From: QQUD01 sp039029915 | GTDB taxonomy: Bacteria > Chloroflexota > Anaerolineae > Promineifilales > Promineifilaceae | NCBI GenBank assembly: GCA_039029915.1 | Contig: JBCCFD010000041.1 | Location: forward strand, 1 to 28,188 | Length of the DNA stretch: 28,188 nucleotides | Direction: 5' to 3' | Translations under genes and position numbers: made by a program | The notes under the pieces: generated by a model | The model's database searches: none | What the model was told of the DNA's origin: nothing | The model's input: only the letters and a program-made list of their open reading frames with translations | Shown here: piece after piece, positions 8,224 to 16,261 of the stretch | How positions within the stretch are numbered: the first letter of the stretch is position 1 | How the letters are laid out: every line of letters begins with the position of its first letter

Positions 8224-11200
8224 CTATTGGTTTTCTATAAGCTCAAAGGTTGATAGCATCGTTTTGAATAGGCGCACCGTTTCTTCCTGCCGAGGGAATG
8301 GGTCGTTTGGATTATAAGGGGTGAGGCTAATTTGAATATAACGGCCGTTATCCTCAATAAAGTAGCCTAAAGCACCATTAGCTGAAAAAATAAAATCACT
8401 TTGGATGGCCGGTAGGCCATTCACAGTAACATCGGTATAAGATTCCGCGATGTCATCACGGCGATCCGGGCTGTATTTATTGGCATAGAGGTCTGGAAGG
8501 GGGAGCCCGTCGGGGTTTAGATGCTCTTCTACCCAAATTGAATATTGAAACGCCCCATTAATTTCCTCTTGGTTTTCGTTTGTAAAGAGGTAAAAGATAT
8601 CGGTGCCTGTTTGGGTACCCCATTTGTTTGGCACCTGCACTGAAAAGCCAAATTGAGTGGAAACGGCCGTGTTCCAATTGGCCAGATTTATTTCATCACT
8701 ATTGGGCCAATAAAGGGCATTCAAATCATGATCTAAGCGATAACGGTCTCCGGTAGCCACATTGTAAATATGCGTTTGTAAAACGTCGTCAATATAAGCC
8801 TCGAAAATAAGCTGTTCGTCGTTGAGCCAGCGGCCGTTATAAGAATCAATGCCTAAAAAGACAGCTTCAGCCGTGGCGGCCTCGACCACCGTTAAACCCT
8901 GCTGCTCCCTAAAGTTGGCCCACGGGCTAATCACAGCGTGAGTGCCGGCCTCATTCCAACTGGCTGTCCCTGTGTAGCCTCCCATCGGCGGGGCATCAAA
9001 TGAGGCCACAATCGTGGCTTCGTTGGTGACAATATCCAGCAGGACATACCTGCCCATGGAACGGCTAATTTCTAATTGATCAATACCGACTACACCAATG
9101 AAGTAACGCTGGTCATTTGACATCGAAACAGGAGAAAGGTGAATCCATGATCTGTTGCTCAAAGCTAAAATAGGATCCATATTGACGATTCGTCGGTCCC
9201 CATCCTGCCAAATAACGGCATCCCCGTTACTGTTGGAGAATATAACGGCCCCATCTGGTGTTACGGAGGGAGCCTGACCCAAAATGTGCTCATCTTCAAT
9301 GATTGTGAGTTCATTTGTGGTGGTATCAAGCAGGGCAACGTGCCCCCAAATAGGGCCTTCATCCATCGGATCATTGCGAAACCCAACAACGACAAAGCGA
9401 TTATCTAGCCACACTGCGCGGTTGGCAGTAATGCTTATACCAGCTTCGTTTTCATAAATCGCCCGCTCACCGGTCTGTAAATTCTCAATCTCATAAGCGG
9501 CGTTTTCTAACGCATAATCAAAGGTTGTGAATAAGGCAACCGTGCCGCTTGGGTTAATTGATAACGCAGAAAAAGCCCCACTATTGTTTTCAGCCACTTC
9601 TTTTTCTCTAACAAGGGTACCAACTTCCGCGCGGAGGAAGGTCTCAACTTCGTCAGTGAGAGGCTCGATATCATATTGGGCAACAGGAGCGAAGCTATTA
9701 TAGGAAAAGACAGCCCCTAGCCAGCGCAGTGCGCCTGCTTGTTCCGTAAAGTATAAGAGTGCTTCGGCGGGTTGATCGACGCTCCAGCCCTGGCTCACAA
9801 CGATGGCGTCAACTGGTAGGTTGGTTGGGTTGAGAGCCACGGCCGTTTCCCAATCAATGGGGAGTGGGGTATCAAGGTCGGCAGTGATGTTTAACGGCCG
9901 TACGCCATAGGTATCACCAGCATAGTGGGTGGCTAATTCAGTAGGTACGTAGGTAGGCTCATTGATTTGCCATATCCTAACGCCAAAAACCCCGTGAAAA
10001 AACGGCGCATTGAGACGATACCCATCACGTTCATGGGCATTCAGTTTATTAATGATAGTGTCAACCGCCTGTTGAAGCGGGTCGGCAACGGCTGTGGGTC
10101 TTGGTGGGATCGCCGTCGTTGTGGGGACGGCGGTAGGAGAAACGGCCGTTGATTCGGCTAAAGCTGGGCTGGCGGTTGGCTCGAATGGGGGTAGATCAAT
10201 GGCTGAGGGTGATACATTTTCATCTGGCAAATCAGTTGGGTTGATTAGCAACCACCGCATTACTGACCCCCCAATGCTGCGCACGATCTTCTCGAAGGTT
10301 GGCGCGAAGGCATCGGCTTGGCTAGCGGGCAAAACGGCCGTGATGCTCATGGTGGGTTGCGGGCTTGGGCTAAGATAACTCTCCATTGCGCCAAAGAAGT
10401 AAACGAGACCGGTGCTTTGCTCTTCGTATTGTTGGATGACAATATCGGGTCGATGGTGCAGTGGACCAGTGGGCGTCTGTTCACGCAGTGTGAGTGGGGT
10501 TGGGTGGTTGGAAACGGCCGTTGTTATCTCATCAAGCGGCGTTTCACCCATCGTCCGATTAAGATTGTGATGGAAAATGACAATAGGCGTTGTTATTGCC
10601 GCCTGATTGTTGAGCAAAGCGATAGGCTCACTGATGGTTTCATGAGTCAAATATATCGATTTGGAAGTCGTAAGCATCTGCCAATCAGCGGGGTGCCCAA
10701 TCGTGGCAAAGAAGTCAGGTATCTCCGCCTGAGTCCAATTATCGTAGCGGATTGATTGCAGAGACGCAATCGTTGCATGCATCTGCTCCCGAATGGCGTC
10801 CATCTTCGCTTCAAACGCCACCCCATACAGGCGCACAATACGGCCGTCGACAACGGTGGTCATGACCTGTTCATGAAGGGTTGGGCTTGAATTGAAAATT
10901 CTTTGGGTTTGGGCCACTTGACGGCCGTTTACCTCAACCAGTTCAATGCTATCGTTTGGATCGGCCCCTTCTGCCAAATGGGCTTCCCGAGCAGTTGGGT
11001 CACGTTGTCCCACATTGTTGGCCAGGGTATCGGTAAAAACAACAATATGCTGGAACGCCGCTGGAAGCGTATCAGGGTCAAATGAATCATCGAAGGTCAA
11101 TAAATTCATTTGCGAATTTCCCATCTCATAATACGCACCATCACCACCGTCATGGTCGATGGCTGCCCCATACCCCTGCCACCCATCGGGAATATTGAAG

Positions 11201-11340
11201 CGCACACCCAGCTCCCAACCATCATAAAATTGGTTGTTTTCCGGTGCTACGGGGATAAAAACTGGGTTTGGTTCAGCACGACGGGTGCAGGCAGGGAGTA
11301 AGGTCAGGCTGATTAAAAAAATCAGAGTTATTTTTCGCAA
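8224..11340 (-). CDS. Very large mosaic lipoprotein (PsbP-like modules and beta-propeller)
   Basis: 1038 aa from a TTG at 11340, chosen because AAAGGA lies 6 nt upstream; another TTG at 11361 lacks a site. The signal peptide ends LLPAC, so Cys18 would be lipidated. Two related modules follow (~25-170, from YDGWELGVRFNIPDGW; ~170-330, from PDFFATIGHPADW), each with the hydrophobic-P-x-x-W start seen in PsbP-like domains. Then come a Pro/Thr spacer (~355-400), a mixed domain (~400-550), a propeller-like stretch with repeated LLDTTTNE / LLDIVTNEAT / NVATGDRY signatures (~560-860), and a third PsbP-like module at the C-terminus (FGFSVQVPNKWG onward). The third module is the clearest. Function unknown; perhaps an envelope sensor or binding protein. 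It lies 77 bp after another lipoprotein gene on the same strand, so an operon is likely. It carries nine iterated palindromes. Confidence 0.82.
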   Translation of the reverse strand: MRKITLIFLISLTLLPACTRRAEPNPVFIPVAPENNQFYDGWELGVRFNIPDGWQGYGAAIDHDGGDGAYYEMGNSQMNLLTFDDSFDPDTLPAAFQHIVVFTDTLANNVGQRDPTAREAHLAEGADPNDSIELVEVNGRQVAQTQRIFNSSPTLHEQVMTTVVDGRIVRLYGVAFEAKMDAIREQMHATIASLQSIRYDNWTQAEIPDFFATIGHPADWQMLTTSKSIYLTHETISEPIALLNNQAAITTPIVIFHHNLNRTMGETPLDEITTAVSNHPTPLTLREQTPTGPLHHRPDIVIQQYEEQSTGLVYFFGAMESYLSPSPQPTMSITAVLPASQADAFAPTFEKIVRSIGGSVMRWLLINPTDLPDENVSPSAIDLPPFEPTASPALAESTAVSPTAVPTTTAIPPRPTAVADPLQQAVDTIINKLNAHERDGYRLNAPFFHGVFGVRIWQINEPTYVPTELATHYAGDTYGVRPLNITADLDTPLPIDWETAVALNPTNLPVDAIVVSQGWSVDQPAEALLYFTEQAGALRWLGAVFSYNSFAPVAQYDIEPLTDEVETFLRAEVGTLVREKEVAENNSGAFSALSINPSGTVALFTTFDYALENAAYEIENLQTGERAIYENEAGISITANRAVWLDNRFVVVGFRNDPMDEGPIWGHVALLDTTTNELTIIEDEHILGQAPSVTPDGAVIFSNSNGDAVIWQDGDRRIVNMDPILALSNRSWIHLSPVSMSNDQRYFIGVVGIDQLEISRSMGRYVLLDIVTNEATIVASFDAPPMGGYTGTASWNEAGTHAVISPWANFREQQGLTVVEAATAEAVFLGIDSYNGRWLNDEQLIFEAYIDDVLQTHIYNVATGDRYRLDHDLNALYWPNSDEINLANWNTAVSTQFGFSVQVPNKWGTQTGTDIFYLFTNENQEEINGAFQYSIWVEEHLNPDGLPLPDLYANKYSPDRRDDIAESYTDVTVNGLPAIQSDFIFSANGALGYFIEDNGRYIQISLTPYNPNDPFPRQEETVRLFKTMLSTFELIENQ

Positions 11341-11417
11341 TTGATTTCCTTTGGTTGTCAAAAACTGCTCAAAGTCATCAAATCATATTGCAGTCAGTGA
11401 AAAGTTCGCCCAACGGC

Positions 11418-12659
11418 TTAATCACGATATTCCTCCGGAAGCACTTCACCAACGCTCCAGATGTCTGAGCCAAGGCAGCGATCTGGAATTGGTTCAACCA
11501 ACTGAGTTTGAATCCGTTCAATATCATTGGCCGAACGGCTGCTTCCACCCAAATAGGCGAGTTCCCCAACCTGAAAGACATCAGCTCCGTTTTCATCAAG
11601 CACAGTCGGTAAGCTGCCGCTATTGTCAACCGTAAAAAGCCTTGGCCATATGATAAGGTAGAGGTCCGTGCTGCCGTCTCCTTGAACAAACAGGCAATCA
11701 TTCATGACAACGAGTTCCCCAACTAAGAGGGCTTCTTCGAAGGCATCGGGGTCAAAATTTCGTCTTGCCATGTAGAGTTCCCCTTCAAGCTGTGGCGTTT
11801 CAGGCGTGGCTGTCGGGATAAATTCAGCGACTGTTCCACCTAATGGCTCAACGCGAATTGCATCAGTTAATTGTGTATGGTGTTCTGGCTCACGTCCATC
11901 AGTTAGCAAAATGAGATTGCTAAATTGCCACCAAACAGGATGGGCTCCTGACCAGAGTTGTGGGGTTTCACTGATTATTGTGCCATCTTCGCGGATATAA
12001 GTCACAGTGCTTTGATGTTGGTTCAGAATCTCAGCTGACGCAACGGCCGTTTCCACATCATCAAAAATGTAGACGACAACCCGCTCGTCGTTCAAAGTCA
12101 AAAGCTCGCGAGCCGCAACAGGTGCACCGTACAAGCGTTGAAACAAGTTTGGGCGCTGGATGCTGGGTTCATACTGCACAATTGCCCCATTTTCACGCAG
12201 CTCCTCGAGAAGTGGCTGAATTCGGGCTTCCATGTCCTCAAACTCTGGCCGCATGTCGCTCCAGTAAAGGCCGTCGCTTGGTGCGAAATTGATGGTATAA
12301 GTTAAGATGCCATTGACAATGGGTGGTTCCCCGCTAAGTTCAATATCTTCGCCGTGAACCATGCTTATGGATTCACCACTTATTGTGATTTCACCGAGAA
12401 AGCTCTGGAACGCAGTGGGAACTGTCGCAAAATTTGTGAAGCTGTTGGCTTCAAGCGCGCCAAACGCAATGCGCTCCTCACCAAAAAAGCCAGTGATTTC
12501 ATCAAAGTCTTGGGGCGTGTTGTTGTGTATTCTTACTTCGACTGAGCCAAGTGGATAATTTTGAATAATAGGTGGGCTGGTAACGGCCGTATTGGCTGTT
12601 GATGGTGCGCAGGCAATCAGGCAAATTAATATTAAAAACAAGTAAAGTTTATTTTTCAT
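11418..12659 (-). CDS. Lipoprotein of unknown function
   Basis: 413 aa with a lipoprotein signal (hydrophobic core, then LIAC, Cys17) and AAAGGAG about 12 nt before the ATG. After a short spacer (APSTANTAVTSPP) comes a beta-sandwich-like segment (VEVRIHNNTPQDFDEI...), then an alpha/beta stretch (~140-270) with VVVYIFDDVETAVASAEIL and LILLTDGREPEH, a short Pro/Thr hinge (FIPTATPETPQ), and a C-terminal domain rich in acidic residues containing two cysteines (NDCLFV, DRCLG). No family recognised. It sits upstream of the giant lipoprotein in the same orientation and may form a two-gene envelope operon with it. Confidence 0.82.
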   Translation of the reverse strand: MKNKLYLFLILICLIACAPSTANTAVTSPPIIQNYPLGSVEVRIHNNTPQDFDEITGFFGEERIAFGALEANSFTNFATVPTAFQSFLGEITISGESISMVHGEDIELSGEPPIVNGILTYTINFAPSDGLYWSDMRPEFEDMEARIQPLLEELRENGAIVQYEPSIQRPNLFQRLYGAPVAARELLTLNDERVVVYIFDDVETAVASAEILNQHQSTVTYIREDGTIISETPQLWSGAHPVWWQFSNLILLTDGREPEHHTQLTDAIRVEPLGGTVAEFIPTATPETPQLEGELYMARRNFDPDAFEEALLVGELVVMNDCLFVQGDGSTDLYLIIWPRLFTVDNSGSLPTVLDENGADVFQVGELAYLGGSSRSANDIERIQTQLVEPIPDRCLGSDIWSVGEVLPEEYRD

Positions 12660-12797
12660 TTGAGATACTTTCTCCTTTCTCTTTTTTTAACGAAAATTTG
12701 CCGGGAAATGTTCCAATGTTTCAATTTGATAAAGGGACCTCTGTTAACCAAAAATCGTTTTCAGAAACCCTGAGACTCAAAACGGTTTCCTTACTAA

Positions 12798-12839
12798 GAG
12801 AAGCAAAAGGTCGTTTATTTTTAAAAAGTTTTGCTTCTC
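12798..12839. repeat. 11-bp perfect inverted repeat upstream of argS promoter
   Basis: GAGAAGCAAAA (12798-12808) pairs exactly with TTTTGCTTCTC (12829-12839) across a 20-nt AT-rich loop. Its right arm overlaps the -35 region expected for the TGtTAAAAT element at 12849-12857, so an operator or a bidirectional terminator between the divergent units are both possible. The rest of 12660-12889 shows nothing further. Confidence 0.55.
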
Positions 12840-12848
12840 ACTTAAGCA

Positions 12849-12857
12849 TGTTAAAAT
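12849..12857 (+). promoter_or_regulatory. Probable extended -10 of the argS promoter
   Basis: TG-T-TAAAAT at 12849-12857 is an extended -10. The best -35 is TTGCTT at 12831-12836, with 15-nt spacing. The start would be near 12864, giving a ~26-nt leader containing AGGA just before ATG 12890. Confidence 0.4.
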
Positions 12858-12889
12858 CCCCGCCAGTTTGAAGATTGATAGGAAATAAT

Positions 12890-14551
12890 ATGAGCGTAAA
12901 CCACCAACTTGGTGCAGAAGTCAAAAAAGCATTAGAGGCGGCCCAGAGCGCTGGCACACTCCCTGCGTTTGAGTTACCAGCGGTTCAAATTGAACGGCCC
13001 CGCGACACGACGCATGGCGATTATGCAACGGCCGTTGCTCTCCGTCTAACTAAACTTGCAAAGATGGCACCTCTAAAAATTGCGGAAGCGATCGTGATAA
13101 ACCTTGCCGATGCCGATTATTTAGAAGAAGCGACCGTTGCCCCACCCGGATTTATTAACTTCCGACTTAAAGAGAGCTGGGTGCAATCTGTCGTTGATGC
13201 CATTCTTGAGTCGGGTATGGCATACGGCCGTATTTCGCAGGGAGAAGGCCAAAAAGTTCAAATCGAATGCGTCAGCGCTAATCCAACTGGTCCAATCCAT
13301 ATTGGTCGGATTCGGGGCGGGGTGATGGGTGATACCCTCGGTCGCATTATGCGGGCTGCTGGGTATGAGGTCATTCTTGAATATTATTACAACGATGCAG
13401 GGCGTCAGGTTACGATGCTTGGCGAATCAGTTCAAGTTCGATATCTACAGCTGATTGGTGAAGCGGTTGAACTTCAAAAGGACCATTATCAAGGAGAGTA
13501 CATCGTTGAGATTGCTCAAATGCTCAAAGACGAGCACGGTGATGGTTTGAAGGGTGCTGAAACGAAGGTGTTTTCGGATACGGCCGTTGAAACAATCTCC
13601 CAATGGCAAAAAGACAGCTTAAAAAGTATCGGTATCATTTTTGACGTTTACTACCGCGAACAAAGCCTTTACGAATCAGGCCGGGTGTGGGAAGCACTCG
13701 AAGTGCTTGATGAGCGGGGGTTCGTATATAAGGAAGACGGCGCCACTTGGTTTAAATCCACTGAATTTGGAGACGACCAAAACCGTGTTCTCGTTAAGTC
13801 AACTGGCGAGCCAACCTATCGCATGCCAGACATTGCTTATCATTGGCACAAGGCCCAGCGCGGTTTTGATAAAGTCGTCGATATTTTTGGCCCAGACCAT
13901 CACGCCACTGCACCGCAGGTGCTCATGGGTGTGCAGGCGCTCGGTTACGAGACTGCCTTTGTCAAAACACTTCTCCACCAAATTGTTAACTTTGTTAAAG
14001 ATGGCCAGCCCTTCAAAATGAGCACCCGTTCAGGGAACTTTATATCATTAGACGATATCGTAAATGAAGTCGGGGCAGATGCGATTCGTTACTTTATGAT
14101 TTCACGGTCCGGCAATAGCCATATCGAATTTGATATGAATCTCGCCGTTGAACAATCAGATAAAAACCCTGTTTTCTACATTCAAAACGCCCACGTTCGC
14201 TGTGCCGGCATTTTCCGCCGTTGGCAAGAGGCTGGTAAAAACCCTGATGCAGATAAAGACGCAAATATCAGTTTGCTTACCCATCCCAACGAATTGAACT
14301 TTTTACGTAAAGCAGCAGAACTTAGCGAATTAATTGAGCTTGTTGTCAACACAAGCGAGCCTCACCATATTGCCTTCTATGCTTACGATTTAGCTGCGCT
14401 TTTCCATCCTGCCTATGAAACCTGCCGGGTTCTCCATTCAGATGTCCCCGAACCTTTACAGCACGCCCGGCTCAAATTTTATCGAGCCGCCCAACAGGTT
14501 TTTGCACGAGTCCTCGATTTGATGGGTATGAGTGCCCCCGAAAAAATGTAG
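12890..14551 (+). CDS. argS: Arginyl-tRNA synthetase
   Basis: 553 aa from ATG 12890, with AGGA about 6 nt upstream; the TTG at 12875 is in frame but unnecessary. Class I synthetase that charges tRNA-Arg with arginine. The N-terminal additional domain (~1-110) has the expected IERPRDTTHGDYAT and PGFINFRL. The catalytic signature is SANPTGPIHIGRIRGG with HIGR at residues 137-140 (usual form HVGHxR). Then come YYYNDAGRQ and the KMSTRSGNF loop, the ArgRS equivalent of KMSKS. The C-terminal anticodon-binding helices end DLMGMSAPEKM, a standard ArgS terminus. Length and motifs are complete, so it should be functional. Three iterated palindromes lie in the first 45% and none in the rest. Confidence 0.97.
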   Translation: MSVNHQLGAEVKKALEAAQSAGTLPAFELPAVQIERPRDTTHGDYATAVALRLTKLAKMAPLKIAEAIVINLADADYLEEATVAPPGFINFRLKESWVQSVVDAILESGMAYGRISQGEGQKVQIECVSANPTGPIHIGRIRGGVMGDTLGRIMRAAGYEVILEYYYNDAGRQVTMLGESVQVRYLQLIGEAVELQKDHYQGEYIVEIAQMLKDEHGDGLKGAETKVFSDTAVETISQWQKDSLKSIGIIFDVYYREQSLYESGRVWEALEVLDERGFVYKEDGATWFKSTEFGDDQNRVLVKSTGEPTYRMPDIAYHWHKAQRGFDKVVDIFGPDHHATAPQVLMGVQALGYETAFVKTLLHQIVNFVKDGQPFKMSTRSGNFISLDDIVNEVGADAIRYFMISRSGNSHIEFDMNLAVEQSDKNPVFYIQNAHVRCAGIFRRWQEAGKNPDADKDANISLLTHPNELNFLRKAAELSELIELVVNTSEPHHIAFYAYDLAALFHPAYETCRVLHSDVPEPLQHARLKFYRAAQQVFARVLDLMGMSAPEKM

Positions 14552-14571
14552 CAAAGTGGCAGAATTGGAAG

Positions 14572-14617
14572 GTGGCAAAGTAAAAAGGATTGCCTTGCAA
14601 CCCTACCACTTTGCCAC
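14572..14617. repeat. Inverted repeat downstream of argS
   Basis: GTGGCAAAGT (14572-14581) pairs with ACTTTGCCAC (14608-14617), with a small inner AAGG-attg-CCTT hairpin. A degenerate extra copy (GCAAAGTGGC) precedes it at 14551. It may end or stabilise the argS mRNA, but there is no U tract. Confidence 0.5.
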
Positions 14618-14662
14618 TCTGATATGTATTGGTAAATAAAAAATAAAATTTAAGGAAATAAA

Positions 14663-15217
14663 ATGGCAATAAAAGCAGATAAGTGGATTCGAAAAATGGC
14701 ATTGGAGCATAAGATGATAGATCCCTTTGTGGATGGACAAGTCCGAGAGGGCGTCATTTCCTATGGACTTTCATCTTATGGATATGATATCCGTGTAACA
14801 GATGAATTTAAGATCTTTACAAACGTACATTCAGCCGTCGTCGATCCGAAAAACTTCACCCCGCAATCATTTATTGATTTCAAAGGCGATGTCTGCGTGA
14901 TACCACCTAATTCTTTTGTACTAGCGCAAACGGCCGAATATTTTCGAATTCCACGCAATGTGCTTACGGTTTGTTTAGGAAAATCGACCTATGCTCGCTG
15001 TGGTTTAATCGTGAATGTCACTCCTTTCGAACCAGAATGGGAAGGATATGTCACTCTAGAAATCTCAAATACCACACCGTTACCTGCGAAAGTATATGCA
15101 AATGAAGGGATTGCCCAAGTTTTATTTTTTGAATCCGACGAGGTGTGTGAAGTTTCTTATGCGGATAGAAAAGGAAAATATCAGGCGCAAAAAAGTATCG
15201 TTTTGCCTAGAATTTAA
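14663..15217 (+). CDS. dcd: dCTP deaminase
   Basis: 184 aa, the normal family length. It deaminates dCTP to dUTP, feeding dTMP synthesis; some homologues are bifunctional dCTP deaminase/dUTPases. Motifs: SSYGYDIRVTDEF near the N-terminus, the nucleotide-binding CLGKSTYARCGLIVNVTPFEPEWEGYVTLE with the general-base glutamate at residue 133, and NEGIAQVLFF. AAGGA lies 7 nt before the ATG. It sits ~110 bp after argS and ahead of a tRNA gene with its own promoter. A complete, ordinary gene; whether it also has dUTPase activity cannot be read here. Confidence 0.96.
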   Translation: MAIKADKWIRKMALEHKMIDPFVDGQVREGVISYGLSSYGYDIRVTDEFKIFTNVHSAVVDPKNFTPQSFIDFKGDVCVIPPNSFVLAQTAEYFRIPRNVLTVCLGKSTYARCGLIVNVTPFEPEWEGYVTLEISNTTPLPAKVYANEGIAQVLFFESDEVCEVSYADRKGKYQAQKSIVLPRI

Positions 15218-15309
15218 AAAAATCGGTTGTTGATTACAGATAATTTAGGGAATGAATCAACCAATTTGTAGTAACCAATAAACCAATTCACGCATAACAA
15301 TTTTTCATT

Positions 15310-15337
15310 TTGCACGTTCACATAATACGGTTATAAT
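15310..15337 (+). promoter_or_regulatory. tRNA-Val promoter
   Basis: TTGCAC (15310-15315) and a perfect TATAAT (15332-15337) are separated by 16 nt and end 12 nt before the mature tRNA 5' end. This is a convincing sigma70-type promoter. Between dcd and this promoter only a weak inverted repeat (GTTGATT 15229 / AATCAAC 15255) is seen. Confidence 0.7.
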
Positions 15338-15349
15338 CCTTTTTCGCAA

Positions 15350-15423
<74 letters not shown>

Positions 15424-15432
15424 TTCTCCCCC

Positions 15433-15460
15433 TTGTTAACCCAAAGGATTTTGCTATAAT
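15433..15460 (+). promoter_or_regulatory. Promoter of the Rieske-cytochrome b-cytochrome c operon
   Basis: TTGTTA (15433-15438), a 16-nt spacer, then TGc-TATAAT (15452-15460) form an extended -10 promoter starting near 15467. The ~115-nt leader contains a small hairpin (CCCCA-TGCT-TGGGG, near 15538-15551) shortly before the AGGAG of the first gene; a regulatory role is only possible. Confidence 0.65.
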
Positions 15461-15582
15461 TCGTTTGTGAATAAGCACACAATCAAAGTGCTTCTTTGTA
15501 AACTGTATTTTCGTTTGCATAAAAAAACACATTTTCCCCCATGCTTGGGGTGACGTGAGATTTTTCACAGGAGAAGAGCCAA

Positions 15583-16227
15583 ATGGCAGATGCAGCAGTA
15601 GATGCCGATGTAAAAAGTAACGGCATATCAAGACGTGAGTTCCTCTATTATATTTGGGGAGCTTCCCTCGCTCTTTATTTAGCCCAATTTAGTGGATTAT
15701 TAGTTTGGTTTTTGATCCCCCGCTTCCGCGAAGGGGAGTTTGGTGGTTTATTCCCATTTGACCTGGTTAATGCCCCCTTGCTAAATGGTGAGCCGGTAAA
15801 TGTGCCAGACGGCCGTTTTTGGATCGTCGACTTAGATACCGATCTTTCTAATGAACGCATGTACTTAGCTCAAGATGAGCCCGAAGCGATTCGTGGGGTT
15901 GCCGCAATCTATACAGTCTGTACGCACTTAGGGTGTATTTATTCGTGGATTCCAGCAAATAATCGCTTCGAATGCCCATGTCACGGGTCAAAATACCGCT
16001 TAGACGGTCGTCGAATCGAGTCTCCTGCTCCTCGTACCCTTGATCGGTTCAAGGTCATTGCCTTAGATGCTGAAGGTAACCCCATTGCCGAGTCCGAACT
16101 CGTAGACAACTTCTATCGACCACTGGTTCTTCCACCAGAAACTGTCTCCCTTAGCGTTGACACAGGGTCTCGTAAACAAGGCCCATCAGATAACTTATTG
16201 TGCGACTTTGAAGGTAATTGTCCATAA
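15583..16227 (+). CDS. qcrA: Rieske iron-sulfur protein of a cytochrome bc-type complex
   Basis: 214 aa. The N-terminus carries a twin-arginine motif (SRREFL) followed by a membrane anchor (about residues 24-47), so the folded cluster domain would be exported by Tat. The Rieske boxes are CTHLGC (Cys113, His115, Cys118) and CPCHGS (Cys131, Cys133, His134). Cys113/His115 and Cys131/His134 bind the 2Fe-2S cluster, and Cys118-Cys133 form the usual disulfide, as in known Rieske proteins. It accepts electrons from quinol and passes them to a c-type cytochrome. An unusual C-terminal tail has two further cysteines (LLCDFEGNCP). AGGAG lies 9 nt upstream. First gene of a three-gene operon, 34 bp before cytochrome b. 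It carries the only iterated palindrome (15809) between 13.6 and 19.6 kb. Confidence 0.94.
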   Translation: MADAAVDADVKSNGISRREFLYYIWGASLALYLAQFSGLLVWFLIPRFREGEFGGLFPFDLVNAPLLNGEPVNVPDGRFWIVDLDTDLSNERMYLAQDEPEAIRGVAAIYTVCTHLGCIYSWIPANNRFECPCHGSKYRLDGRRIESPAPRTLDRFKVIALDAEGNPIAESELVDNFYRPLVLPPETVSLSVDTGSRKQGPSDNLLCDFEGNCP

Positions 16228-16261
16228 AATTTTTCGCCGCTAAAACTTGAGGAGTTTGAGA

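Noticed and set aside
9967..11701. Several 60-145 codon ORFs on plus over the lipoprotein genes
   Set aside because: They oppose well-supported genes, lack ribosome-binding sites and show no recognisable motif.
12660..12889. T-box or other riboswitch in the argS leader
   Set aside because: The predicted start near 12864 leaves only a short leader, and no T-box sequence or anticodon-like specifier loop was seen.
14572..14617. Intrinsic terminator of argS
   Set aside because: The hairpin is plausible, but no U tract follows, so it is recorded only as an inverted repeat.
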